Below are positions 8,817 to 19,471 of a stretch of 64,000 nt of DNA, in pieces (positions within the stretch are counted from its first letter, which is position 1; every line of letters begins with the position of its first letter). Made by a program: the position numbers and the translations under genes. The DNA comes from Kribbella monticola (GTDB lineage Bacteria; Actinomycetota; Actinomycetes; Propionibacteriales; Kribbellaceae), in the NCBI RefSeq assembly GCF_003261635.1, contig NZ_QFXK01000034.1, positions 124,001-188,000 of the forward strand. The letters are read 5' to 3'. The notes under the pieces are model-generated. The model had not been told where the DNA came from and did not search any database. It was given only the letters and a program-made list of their open reading frames with translations.

Positions 8817-11378
8817 TCAGGAAAGCGCAGTCAGTACGTCGTCCGCCAAGCGCTGGACGGACTCGGCAGGGTTCGGCTCGGGCCAGCCGGAAGCCTCTGT
8901 GGCACGGGCGCACGACTCCTGCAGCACTTCCCAGGCAGTCGGGAGCATGGGCGGGTCCATCGTGCGCTGCCAGGCCAACAGCTGCCCGCAGAGCCGGTCA
9001 GCCTGCTCATGCTGCCCCAGCGCGTGCAGCACGGCTACAGCCTCGGGCAGCACGTCCAGCAGGTACACGACCCGCCCCTCCGCCAGCAGCCGGCTCACAG
9101 CGTCCCGGATGGACAGCCGAGCCTGCTCGAAGTCCTTGGCCTGCCGGGCCAGCCTGCTGCGGTACAGCATCACCAGGTAGTCGAAGTAGCCCCGGTGGCC
9201 GCGGATGTCGGCGTCGGCCTCATCCAGCAACGCCCGAGCTTGGTCGTACTTGCCGGCCTGGAACTCCACCATCGCCAGGCAGCCCGCCACCTTGGTCCGG
9301 TCGGGGTCGTCCGAGGCCTGACTGTCCCTGGCCAGCTCTGCCCAGCGACGCGCCTCCTCCAGGTTGCCGAGCTCCAGCTCCACCCGGCTCAAGGCCATGT
9401 AGGCGATCTCGTCCGGATAGACGCCAGGGTTCGACAGAGCGGCAGCCCAGGCGAGCAACAGCTCCTTGGCCTCGGGCAGCCGTCCCCAGCGAGCCAGAGC
9501 GAGCCCACAGATCGCCTGGACGGTGGCAGACCGCTGTGCGTCGCCATGCGCACGGGCGTCGTCCACCAGCGCAGGTATCTCGGCCAGGCTCACCGTGTCG
9601 AGCAGCAGCGAGCCCGACGACACCCAGCCACCCCTGGCGACCAGACCCATCTCCGACTCCGGCGGCATCAACGTACGCGCCTCGCCGTAGTGCCGCCGGG
9701 CGGCCCGGACATCGCCAGTGAGACTCGACAGCCGACCGGCGATCGCCAGCAGCCGGCCGCTGGTCTCCTTGTCCGCCACATTGTCCGCCGCAGCGCTGGC
9801 CCACTGGATGCCGCTCTGCGCCACGCTCGCTTGGTACTGCCAGGCGATCCGGAAGCCGAGCACGATCCGCGCGGCCGTGTCCCAGTCCCCCAGCTCGGCC
9901 GCGCGTTCCAGCGCGACCTCGAAGGTGGCCGAGTTCGCATTGGCCGCGCGGTACCGACGATCGCGATCCGGCGAGGACCAGGCCCCGTCCAGGCCTTCCA
10001 CGTACGTCGAGCACCAGGCGACCGTGCGATCGCGGAACTCGGTCAGATCGGAGTCCTGCGAGGACAACCCGGCGTACGCGTGCTCGCGGATCGTCTCCAG
10101 CATCTTGTACCGCGCGCCGTACAGCGCCTCGAACTCGAGCACCGGCTGCAGCAGCGACTTGTCCACCAGCTCGGCGAGCAGCATCGGTACGTCGGCGGCG
10201 TCGATCGGCGGCCCAGTGCAGACACCGACGACCGCGTCGAGCGTGAAAGGCGAGCCCAGCATCGACGCCCGATACAGCAACTGGCGCGCGGGGTCGGAGA
10301 GCGCGTCGACGCTCCAGGCGATCGTGTCGGCAAGCGTGCGCTGGTGGGGCGCCCCGAATCGCCGCGGCCCCGACAGCAGCCGGAACCGGTCGTCCAGCGC
10401 AGTCAGGATCGTCTCGACCGACAGGGAACCCGCCCGAGCGGCCGCAAGCTCCAGAGCAAGTGGCAACCCGTCCAGCCGCTGGCAGAGGCGAGCGACGGTG
10501 GTGGCGTTCTCCGAGGTCAGCTGGAAGTCCGGGCGCACCCGAGCGGCACGTCGTACGAACATCTCTACGGCGGGGCTCGCGGCGATCTCGGCGTAGTCGG
10601 TGTCGTTCGCCGGTACGCCGAGGACCTGCACGCGGCGGACCACCTCGTCGGGCAGGCCGAGCGGGATCCGCGACGTCACCAGTACGCCGATGCCGGGGAA
10701 GCTGCGCACCATCCGGTTGGCCACGGTCGCGACACCGTCGAGCACGTGCTCGGCGTTGTCCTCCACGATCACCAGATCACCGGGCTTGCGGCCCGCCAGC
10801 ACATCGTCGAGATCAGACGTCCCAGGAGCAGTGCCGAAGGCGTCAAGAATCGCAGACGGTACTGCGGCGTCGCGCTGAACCGTGGTCAGGTCGACGACCA
10901 CCACCGTCGTGTCGGCCCCCGAGAAGCGGTCGGCCGCGGCCAGCGCCAGCTCGGTCTTGCCGACGCCACCCGGACCGACCAGGGTCACCAGGCGGTTCTG
11001 CCGCAGTAGCGCCTCGAGCTCGACCAGCTCGTCCTCGCGCCCGACGAGACCGTCCGGGATCGGCCTGGTGCCACGCCAGCGCAACCCGGTGGGAGCCGGA
11101 GCGGCCACTGCGATCACCGGCCGGACGGTGGCGTGCCCAGCCGCGGCGAGGAACCGGCCGGCATCGCCGTCGCGCAGACCGAGTCCTTCGGCGAGCAGCC
11201 GGACGGAGTCCTTCCGCGGCCGCGCGACCCGGCCCGCCTCGAGCTCGCGGATCGTGCGCACGCTGAGCCCGGCGCGATCGGCGAGCTCCTCCTGGGAGAA
11301 CCCTGCCTGGACCCTCAAGTCGAGCAAGAGGTCGGCAAAACCCCGCCGTCCCTCGACCCGGCCATCAGCGTCCGACAA
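8817..11378 (-). CDS. XRE-HTH / STAND ATPase / TPR regulator
   Basis: 853 residues. An XRE-type HTH lies at ~12-66 (AGFSQEELADRAGLSVRTIR). An NB-ARC-like STAND ATPase follows, with Walker A VGPGGVGKTE (~134-143) and Walker B-like VIVEDNAEH (~205-215). A winged-helix region and about 350 residues of TPR-like helices complete it. STAND proteins are signal-responsive switches; with an N-terminal HTH this is best read as an ATP-dependent transcriptional regulator in the AfsR/MalT style, without a known target. It is the same strand as the 79-aa gene upstream (185-bp gap). Confidence 0.85.
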   Translation of the reverse strand: MSDADGRVEGRRGFADLLLDLRVQAGFSQEELADRAGLSVRTIRELEAGRVARPRKDSVRLLAEGLGLRDGDAGRFLAAAGHATVRPVIAVAAPAPTGLRWRGTRPIPDGLVGREDELVELEALLRQNRLVTLVGPGGVGKTELALAAADRFSGADTTVVVVDLTTVQRDAAVPSAILDAFGTAPGTSDLDDVLAGRKPGDLVIVEDNAEHVLDGVATVANRMVRSFPGIGVLVTSRIPLGLPDEVVRRVQVLGVPANDTDYAEIAASPAVEMFVRRAARVRPDFQLTSENATTVARLCQRLDGLPLALELAAARAGSLSVETILTALDDRFRLLSGPRRFGAPHQRTLADTIAWSVDALSDPARQLLYRASMLGSPFTLDAVVGVCTGPPIDAADVPMLLAELVDKSLLQPVLEFEALYGARYKMLETIREHAYAGLSSQDSDLTEFRDRTVAWCSTYVEGLDGAWSSPDRDRRYRAANANSATFEVALERAAELGDWDTAARIVLGFRIAWQYQASVAQSGIQWASAAADNVADKETSGRLLAIAGRLSSLTGDVRAARRHYGEARTLMPPESEMGLVARGGWVSSGSLLLDTVSLAEIPALVDDARAHGDAQRSATVQAICGLALARWGRLPEAKELLLAWAAALSNPGVYPDEIAYMALSRVELELGNLEEARRWAELARDSQASDDPDRTKVAGCLAMVEFQAGKYDQARALLDEADADIRGHRGYFDYLVMLYRSRLARQAKDFEQARLSIRDAVSRLLAEGRVVYLLDVLPEAVAVLHALGQHEQADRLCGQLLAWQRTMDPPMLPTAWEVLQESCARATEASGWPEPNPAESVQRLADDVLTALS

Positions 11379-11501
11379 AGCCCGTCACCCCTTCAGAGCC
11401 TCACACGTCCCTCGCACAACATAGCGTGACAGCTTCTCAGATAACGGACGCACCTGGCGACCGGAGTCCGGGACGGCGTCCCGCCGAAGGGCGGACAAAA
11501 T

Positions 11502-11515
11502 GGCCGAATTCGGCC
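11502..11515 (-). terminator. GGCCGAATTCGGCC palindrome, terminator or operator
   Basis: A perfect 14-bp palindrome. On the minus strand it is followed by ATTTTG, so it may end the 79-aa gene transcript; alternatively it is an operator for the XRE-STAND gene, whose start is ~120 bp downstream. Confidence 0.45.
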
Positions 11516-11563
11516 GGGCCGGGTGAAAACAACGGCATTACTGACGCGACAAGAATGCCCTTG

Positions 11564-11803
11564 TCAGGCCGTCGCGCCGACCGCCACCGGCTCATTGTCC
11601 GGCGCGGTCTGCGGCTCGCCCAAAGAAACCAGAGAAAGCTGGGGCTCGTAGAGAGAAAGCACTCCGGCCCACTCCTCGATCCGCGCCCGGGTGACGGCGC
11701 GGCCGAGCTCGGCGTTCAGGACGCTCCCCGCGCAGATGCCACGGGTCGCACGGACCAGCAGTTCAGTGCTCACCGAGAGCCACTGTTCGCGAAGGGTTGC
11801 CAT
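11564..11803 (-). CDS. Small hypothetical protein (79 aa)
   Basis: A 79-residue protein I do not recognise. It starts MATLREQWLSVSTELLVRA, has one Cys (GICAGSV), looks helical through residue ~45 and ends in a variable acidic tail. No signal peptide or TM helix. Support for it being real: an AT-richer upstream region containing a perfect 20-bp palindrome (11872-11891) and TTCGCGAA boxes, plus codon composition like the neighbours. It precedes the XRE-STAND gene on the same strand. A typical Shine-Dalgarno is not visible. Confidence 0.55.
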   Translation of the reverse strand: MATLREQWLSVSTELLVRATRGICAGSVLNAELGRAVTRARIEEWAGVLSLYEPQLSLVSLGEPQTAPDNEPVAVGATA

Positions 11804-11836
11804 AGGCAGTATTCAAGCGAAGCTGTGTTTCGCGAA
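11786..11836. promoter_or_regulatory. Paired TTCGCGAA boxes
   Basis: TTCGCGAA occurs at 11786-11793 (inside codons 4-6 of the 79-aa gene) and at 11829-11836 (upstream of it), centres 43 bp apart, about four helical turns. Spacing and position suggest a binding pair for a dimeric regulator, without proof. Confidence 0.4.
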
Positions 11837-11871
11837 CGTAACGTGACAGGCAACATCGCGATAAGTCACCA

Positions 11872-11891
11872 AATACCGCAATTGCGGTATT
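11872..11891. promoter_or_regulatory. Perfect 20-bp palindrome, candidate operator
   Basis: AATACCGCAATTGCGGTATT reads identically on both strands. It is AT-rich against its background and lies ~70 bp upstream of the 79-aa gene and 30 bp past the stop of the yjbQ-like gene, as expected for an operator. Confidence 0.6.
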
Positions 11892-11920
11892 ACCCGGTAG
11901 TCCAGCAACAGCTTGAACTC

Positions 11921-12340
11921 TCAGCTTGGTAACCAGGACAACCGGACCTGCCGGCGCGGATTGTCCACGTTGGTGTCGACCAGACAGATCGACTGCCACG
12001 TCCCGAGCATCATCCGGCCGCCGATCACCGGCACGGTCGCGTACGGCGGGATCAGTGCGGGCAGCACGTGATCGCGCCCGTGCCCCGCCGAGCCGTGCCG
12101 GTGCTGCCACTCGAAGTCCTTCGGCAGCAACTGCTCCAGCACCGCCAGCAGGTCCGTGTCGCTACCGGCTCCCGTCTCCAGGATCGCGAGCCCGGCGGTG
12201 GCGTGCGGCACGAACACGTGCAGCAGTCCGTCGCCCTGGGCCTGGTGGGCCTCAGCGGCGACGAACTGCTCACACCTGCTGGTCAGATCGAAGACGACCT
12301 GCTGACTACCGGTACCGATGTCGATCAGCTCGGAACGCAT
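11921..12340 (-). CDS. YjbQ family (UPF0047) protein
   Basis: A 139-residue protein with family hallmarks: an N-terminal beta strand region, LLHVFVPHATAGLAILE (~40-56), the RHGSAGHGRDHVLPALI metal-site segment and GTWQSICLVDTNVDNPRRQV at the C-terminus. Family members have been linked to secondary thiamine-phosphate synthase activity, but physiological function is unsettled. The ATG at 12340 is 11 bp past the leuS stop, so it is probably cotranscribed with leuS. Confidence 0.9.
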   Translation of the reverse strand: MRSELIDIGTGSQQVVFDLTSRCEQFVAAEAHQAQGDGLLHVFVPHATAGLAILETGAGSDTDLLAVLEQLLPKDFEWQHRHGSAGHGRDHVLPALIPPYATVPVIGGRMMLGTWQSICLVDTNVDNPRRQVRLSWLPS

Positions 12341-12351
12341 ACGGCAGCGTC

Positions 12352-14841
<2,490 letters not shown>

Positions 14842-14900
14842 CGTCGTACTCCTGCGTCTTGAGATGTCATGGGAACCCTGCCAGAAAGTGCCGAGAAATG

Positions 14901-14924
14901 AAAAAGCCCCTCACACAGGAGGGG
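14901..14924 (-). terminator. leuS attenuator terminator
   Basis: On the minus strand CCCCTC (14924-14919), loop CTGTGT, GAGGGG (14912-14907) and then a T5 tract (14905-14901). It sits between the leader peptide and the leuS start (14841), so it must be read through for leuS expression. Confidence 0.85.
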
Positions 14925-14931
14925 ACGCCGC

Positions 14932-14965
14932 ACTGACCGGCGCAGAAGGCGCCTGATTGCCAGTA
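14932..14965 (-). promoter_or_regulatory. Upstream leader hairpin of the leuS attenuator
   Basis: GGCGC / GCGCC (14939-14953) forms a tight hairpin, and flanking ACTG / CAGT (14932-14935 with about 14961-14964) can extend it. It starts a few nucleotides after the leader-peptide stop, the position of a pause or competing hairpin in classical attenuators. Confidence 0.55.
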
Positions 14966-14968
14966 CGG

Positions 14969-14995
14969 CTAGCTAAGGAGCAGGGTCACTCGCAT
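14969..14995 (-). CDS. leuS leader peptide MRVTLLLS
   Basis: Reading the minus strand, ATG CGA GTG ACC CTG CTC CTT AGC TAG encodes eight residues with three consecutive leucines. A TAATCT -10-like hexamer (15007-15002) lies seven bases upstream, so the transcript may begin at or near the ATG (leaderless). Together with the downstream hairpin and terminator this is the architecture of translation-coupled leucine attenuation, where stalling at Leu codons prevents the terminator. Too short for routine gene finders. Confidence 0.75.
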   Translation of the reverse strand: MRVTLLLS

Positions 14996-15001
14996 ACACC
15001 C

Positions 15002-15007
15002 AGATTA
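15002..15007 (-). promoter_or_regulatory. -10 element of the leuS leader promoter
   Basis: TAATCT on the minus strand, seven bases before the leader-peptide ATG. No good -35 hexamer is seen at 17-19 bp. It lies just past the stop of the AraC gene. Confidence 0.5.
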
Positions 15008-15012
15008 GCGCA

Positions 15013-15909
15013 TCACACGAAGGAGGTCCCCCCGGTACGCCGGAACTCGCCTGGGGTGCGGCCGTAGTGGCGTTTGAAAGCGGTGGAGAACGGCCGTACG
15101 TCGGAGTACCCGCAGGCCCGCGCCACGTAGGTGACCGTGAGGGTGTGGTCCAGCAACAGCTGTGCTGCAAGCTCCAGGCGCATCCGGCGCAGCGTGGACA
15201 TCAGGGAAGCCCCCGTGACCGTCTGGAAGAGCCGCTCGGCGTGTCGCTCAGACAGGTGCACAGCGGCCGCGACCTCTCGTACGGTCACCGGGCGGGCCAG
15301 GTTGTCGAGCAGATGCCGCTGCATCGCCTCGACCACCACTGGACCGCGGTCGCGCACTATCGGCTCTACTGACAGGTCCTCGTCGAGCGCGAAGGCTCTG
15401 GCTGTGTCCAGCACCAAGGCAGTCCCGAAGGCCGCCAGCGATTCGCTGTAGCCCGACTGTGGCGTCGCAGCCTCACGCGCGAGAGCAGCGACAACCGCAG
15501 GCAGCCCTCCAACTGCTGTGGAAACCACCGGACCGTCCGGGCGAGTCAGCCCCGACCACCAGCCTGTGCCGCCACCAGCGGACACCGCACGAAACGTGAA
15601 GCCCCAGAAGGCGATGCCCAGCGGCGAGGACCGGCTCGACTCGATCTCGTGGACGTCACCCGGCCGCGCCAGGAACACATCGCCCGCAGCGACGTCGTAC
15701 TCCGTCGGACCGGAGTTGAAGCGACCCTCGCCGGCGTACGCCAGGCAGACCTCGTGGAACGAGTGGCTGTGCCAGTAGTTGCGCCAGTACTCCGGCCGGT
15801 AGTGCCCCCAGCTCACGAAGTCGGCCCGAAAGCCGCCGACCTCGCAGGACTCCAGCAGTCCCGCGAGGTCCACGAACTGGTCCGCTGTCGCGACAGCCGC
15901 CAGACTCAA
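15013..15909 (-). CDS. AraC family transcriptional regulator
   Basis: 298 residues. An N-terminal cupin-like sensor domain (~25-110, HSHSFHEVCLAYAGEGRF) and a C-terminal double HTH (~195-290) with VREVAAAVHLSERHAERLF and YSDVRPFSTAFKRHYGRTPG, the AraC/XylS signature. The start is TTG at 15909, whose TTGA overlaps the PhyH stop, implying translational coupling. Likely controls the PhyH gene and perhaps the symporter upstream. Confidence 0.9.
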   Translation of the reverse strand: MSLAAVATADQFVDLAGLLESCEVGGFRADFVSWGHYRPEYWRNYWHSHSFHEVCLAYAGEGRFNSGPTEYDVAAGDVFLARPGDVHEIESSRSSPLGIAFWGFTFRAVSAGGGTGWWSGLTRPDGPVVSTAVGGLPAVVAALAREAATPQSGYSESLAAFGTALVLDTARAFALDEDLSVEPIVRDRGPVVVEAMQRHLLDNLARPVTVREVAAAVHLSERHAERLFQTVTGASLMSTLRRMRLELAAQLLLDHTLTVTYVARACGYSDVRPFSTAFKRHYGRTPGEFRRTGGTSFV

Positions 15910-16673
15910 GCGCCACTCCTACCGGTCGGGTCCACTCCCCTCAGCATCATGCCCTGCCCCAGCGAGTGGTCGTGGGTCTTCACCGTGGGCGGGTCGGACG
16001 GGTCGCGGTACTGCACCAGCCAGGTGGTCCGCGGCTCGTTACTGACGTTCACCCCCGAGCCGTGCACGGTCAGATAGGTGAAGAACAGCACGTCGCCGGC
16101 CTCGGCGGGCTGCGGTACGGCGTCGTCGAACGGTACGTCGGGCAGGTGGAACGAGCCCTCCGGGTCGTGCTCGCGCGGACCCGCCAGGTGGCTGCCCGGG
16201 ATCACCCGGACGCAGCCCTTCTCTTCCGGCGCGTCGTCGAAGTGGAAGATCGCGGCGCCGACCCGGTGGTACGTGTGCGGGAAGAACGGGTAGTCCTGGT
16301 GCAGCGGGAACGGCGACCCGTTCTCCGGCGGCTTCACGAACAGCTTGGTGTGATGCAGCTGGACGTCCTCCACGCCCATCACCGCAGCGGCCACGTCGGT
16401 GAACCGCGGGTCGACCAGCAGCCGCGAGAACGCCGCGTCGTAGAACTGCGCATCGTGCAGATGCTGTAGCCGCGTCTTGCCGCCCGACATCCCCATCGCG
16501 GACTGCCAGGTCGGGTCGTCGTCGCGGTTCAGCCGTTCGAGCAGCGCATGGCTGGTCGCGCGATAGGCGGCCGCTTCTTCCTTGCTGAGCAGGCCTTTCA
16601 CCAGCACGAAGCCCTGCTCGGCGTACTGCGACGCCAGCGCCGGCAGATCCGTCGTACCTTGCGTGATCGTCAT
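15906..16673 (-). CDS. Phytanoyl-CoA dioxygenase (PhyH) family oxygenase
   Basis: A 255-residue Fe(II)/2-oxoglutarate oxygenase of the PhyH family. The facial triad is visible as HQD (H125, D127) and H204 in TVHGSGVN, with R215 in EPRTTW positioned to bind 2-oxoglutarate. The substrate is unknown; relatives hydroxylate small metabolites and natural products. The ATG at 16673 is chosen for GGAGG eight bases upstream; an in-frame ATG at 16715 lacks this. Overlaps the AraC regulator by 4 bp. Confidence 0.88.
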   Translation of the reverse strand: MTITQGTTDLPALASQYAEQGFVLVKGLLSKEEAAAYRATSHALLERLNRDDDPTWQSAMGMSGGKTRLQHLHDAQFYDAAFSRLLVDPRFTDVAAAVMGVEDVQLHHTKLFVKPPENGSPFPLHQDYPFFPHTYHRVGAAIFHFDDAPEEKGCVRVIPGSHLAGPREHDPEGSFHLPDVPFDDAVPQPAEAGDVLFFTYLTVHGSGVNVSNEPRTTWLVQYRDPSDPPTVKTHDHSLGQGMMLRGVDPTGRSGA

Positions 16674-16774
16674 CTCGGAATCCTCCTGTTCGGGTACTCC
16701 GAGCCTAGGAACCACTCGCGCGGAACGGCAGGATCGTGCCGGACACCGATGTTCGCCAAACGGACAGGCGCGGA

Positions 16775-17047
16775 CTACTCGTCGTCCTGCCTCACCGCCC
16801 GCTCGGCGGCCTTCTCGACCGGTACGACGATCGGTCGCAGCCGAGCCCAGAGGACGAACAGCGCGGCGAAGACCAGCATCGCGATGCCACCCCAGAGGTT
16901 GATGTTGATACCGGCCGCCTTGTCCACCTCTTCGGGGTCGGCGATGATGCCGAGGATCGTCAGCACCACGCCGTAGATCGCGATCAGCGCGGCGATCACC
17001 ACCCGGATGTCGAACGCTCCGGCCTTCTTCTTCTCTTGCGCAGCCAT
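16775..17047 (-). CDS. Small two-TM membrane protein paired with symporter
   Basis: 90 residues: a Lys-rich start, TM helices at ~15-35 and ~49-68, and a charged C-terminus. It begins 22 bp after the symporter stop. Small two-helix partners next to SSS-family transporters are common in actinobacteria, so an accessory subunit role is inferred; no catalytic motif is present. Confidence 0.75.
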   Translation of the reverse strand: MAAQEKKKAGAFDIRVVIAALIAIYGVVLTILGIIADPEEVDKAAGININLWGGIAMLVFAALFVLWARLRPIVVPVEKAAERAVRQDDE

Positions 17048-17069
17048 GTCGAGTCTCCTTTCCGGGCGT

Positions 17070-18752
17070 TCAGCCGAAGACGACGTTCAGGACGACGACC
17101 AGTGCCAGCGAGATACCCGCCAGCAGGGTCGGCTTGCGGTACCAGCCGTGGTCGCCTTCCTGGGCGGCCTCGGACCGGTCCTCCTTCGGGGTCAGCGAGT
17201 ACACCAGCCCCTTCAGTTCCTCGTCCGTCTTCGGCTTCGTCACCAAACTGACCACGACGCTGAGCAGGATGTCCACCACGAACGCCGCGCCGGCACCTAC
17301 GAAGCTCGCGCCCTGGCCCGGCAGGTCGATCACGCCGTTCTCCGAGAGGACGAAGACGACGATCGCGGTCGCCGTACCGCTGACCAGGCCGATCCAGCCG
17401 GCCGCGGCGGTCATCCGCTTCCAGAACATACCGAGGATGAACGTGGCGAACAGTGGGGCGTTGAAGAACGAGAACAGTTGCTGCAGGTAGTCCATCAGGT
17501 TGCTGTAGCCGGAGGCGATCGCCGCCGTACCGATCGCCACGATCGTGCCGCCGACGGTCAGCCAGCGGCCGGTCCGCAGGTAGAACGCGTCGTCGCGGTC
17601 CTTGATGAGGTACCGCTCGATCAAGTCGTAGGTGACGACGGTGTTGAACGAACTGAGGTTCGCCGCCATACCGGCCATGAAGGAGGCGAGCAGGCCGGTG
17701 ATCGCGAGGCCGAGCATGCCGTTCGGCAGCAGGTCACGCATCAGCAGCAGCAACGCGTCGTTGTAGTCGACCGATCCGCCGCCGGTCTGCTTGTACTTCT
17801 GCAGGTCCGGTACGGCGACCGCGGCGATCATGCCGGGGATGATGACGATGAACGGTACGAACATCTTCGGGAACGAGCCGATGATCGGGGTCCGCCGGGC
17901 GGCCGACATGTTCTTGCTCGCCAGCGCGCGCTGGACCTCGACGAAGTTGGTGGTCCAGTAGCCGAACGACAGCACGAAGCCGAGCCCGAAGATGAGGCCG
18001 ATCACCGACAGGAAGCTGTTGTGGAATCCGCTCAGCTCGGTGCCGGGCCAGGCATGCAGCTGCGTCGATCCGCCCTTCGGGTCCGCGGTGATCTTGTCCA
18101 CCAGGCCCTGCCAGCCGCCGACCTTGTGCAGGCCGACGATGGTCAGCGGCAACAAGGCCGCGACGATCACGAAGAACTGCAGCACCTCGTTGTAGATCGC
18201 CGCCGACAACCCGCCCAGGGTGATGTAGCTGAGCACGATCACCGCGGCGATGATCACCGACAGCCAGATCGGCCAGCCCAGCAGCACGTTCACGATCGTC
18301 GCCAGCAGGAACAGGTTCACACCGGCGATCAGCACCTGGGCTAGCGCGAAGCTGATCGCGTTCACCAGGTGGGCCGGCTTCCCGAAGCGTCTGAGCATGA
18401 ACTCCGGCACGCTGCGGACCTTGGAGCCGTAGTAGAACGGCATCATCACGACGCCGAGGAACAGCATCGCCGGGATGGCGCCGATCCAGAAGTAGTGCAC
18501 GGTCGGCATCCCGTACTGCGCGCCGTTGGCCGACATCCCCATGATCTCGATCGCGCCCAGGTTGGCCGAGATGAAGGCCAGGCCGGTCACCCAGGCCGGC
18601 AGCGACCGGCCGGAGAGGAAGAAGTCGAGGCTGTTCGACACCGCGCGTTTGGCCAGATAGCCGATCCCGAGCACGAAGGTGAAGTACAGAGCAATGATGA
18701 TGTAGTCGATGGCCTTGGCATCCAGCCGCAGGATCGAATCAAGCGCGAGCAT
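17070..18752 (-). CDS. Sodium:solute symporter (SSS family)
   Basis: A 560-residue transporter with about 14 TM helices. SSS features include FLSGRSLPAWVTGLAFISANLG near the N-terminus and GLLASFMAGMAANLSSFNTV (~355-375), the family signature region. It resembles SGLT-like sodium-coupled uptake systems for sugars or related solutes; the substrate cannot be assigned. Likely cotranscribed with the 90-aa protein and possibly with PhyH and AraC. Confidence 0.92.
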   Translation of the reverse strand: MLALDSILRLDAKAIDYIIIALYFTFVLGIGYLAKRAVSNSLDFFLSGRSLPAWVTGLAFISANLGAIEIMGMSANGAQYGMPTVHYFWIGAIPAMLFLGVVMMPFYYGSKVRSVPEFMLRRFGKPAHLVNAISFALAQVLIAGVNLFLLATIVNVLLGWPIWLSVIIAAVIVLSYITLGGLSAAIYNEVLQFFVIVAALLPLTIVGLHKVGGWQGLVDKITADPKGGSTQLHAWPGTELSGFHNSFLSVIGLIFGLGFVLSFGYWTTNFVEVQRALASKNMSAARRTPIIGSFPKMFVPFIVIIPGMIAAVAVPDLQKYKQTGGGSVDYNDALLLLMRDLLPNGMLGLAITGLLASFMAGMAANLSSFNTVVTYDLIERYLIKDRDDAFYLRTGRWLTVGGTIVAIGTAAIASGYSNLMDYLQQLFSFFNAPLFATFILGMFWKRMTAAAGWIGLVSGTATAIVVFVLSENGVIDLPGQGASFVGAGAAFVVDILLSVVVSLVTKPKTDEELKGLVYSLTPKEDRSEAAQEGDHGWYRKPTLLAGISLALVVVLNVVFG

Positions 18753-18985
18753 CGGCCCTCCGCATCGTCGTCAATGACGCAAGGTGGTGTTACCGGTGAG
18801 GAACGTTACTCCTGTGCCCACCCACATTCGCGCCGGGCCGCGCGGGCAGTTTCGTCACCGCCGACCGCGTCACCGCCAGCGACCCGGCCGGGCCCGCCCA
18901 CGCCCCGGGCACGCTCCGATTCTCCACCCGGGTCTCCACCCGAGGGAGGTTCAGCGCGACGGCGCGCGAGCCTAACTTCGGGGAC

Positions 18986-19471
18986 ATGACACTGTTGAAC
19001 GCTGCCGTCGTGATCGCGATCGTGATCGCCGTCGTGGCCCGCCGGCTGTCCTGGTCGCCGCTCGCGAACTCCGACACGGACGTCTGGCGCGGCCCGGTGG
19101 TGATGATCGGTCTCGGCGTCTACCAACTGCACGACAAGCTCCCCAACACGCCGCTCGGCGTGCTCGACATCGTCCTGCTCGTTGCGGGAGTCGGTCTCGC
19201 GCTGATCGCCGGACTGGCCGCCGGCCGGGTCGCCCAGGTCCAACTCCGTGACGGCCAGATCTTCTACCGCCTCGGCCTGCCCGGACTCGGGATCATGGTC
19301 GGCTACCTCGTCGTCCGGCTGGGCCTCGCCGGACTCGGTCAGCTGCTCGGTGCGACGATCACCTCGGGCGGCGGGTCGATCCTGCTGACCGTCGGCGCCA
19401 ACCTCCTGGTGCAATCCTTGGTGGTCCAGGCGAAAGCCCATCGTGATGCCGAGGAGTACGCGACCAGGTGA
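18986..19471 (+). CDS. Integral membrane protein, likely DUF1453 type
   Basis: 161 residues with about four or five TM helices (first at ~2-20) and charged loops containing DKLPNTPLGVLD. Actinobacterial proteins of this type are often encoded with two-component systems. Its stop overlaps the GTG start of the histidine kinase (GTGA), so it is translationally coupled and may be a sensory or structural partner. Confidence 0.75.
   Translation: MTLLNAAVVIAIVIAVVARRLSWSPLANSDTDVWRGPVVMIGLGVYQLHDKLPNTPLGVLDIVLLVAGVGLALIAGLAAGRVAQVQLRDGQIFYRLGLPGLGIMVGYLVVRLGLAGLGQLLGATITSGGGSILLTVGANLLVQSLVVQAKAHRDAEEYATR

Noticed and set aside
8616..11009. Large plus-strand frame across the STAND regulator
   Set aside because: It is the opposite-strand shadow of the XRE-STAND gene, with no start signal and no motif.
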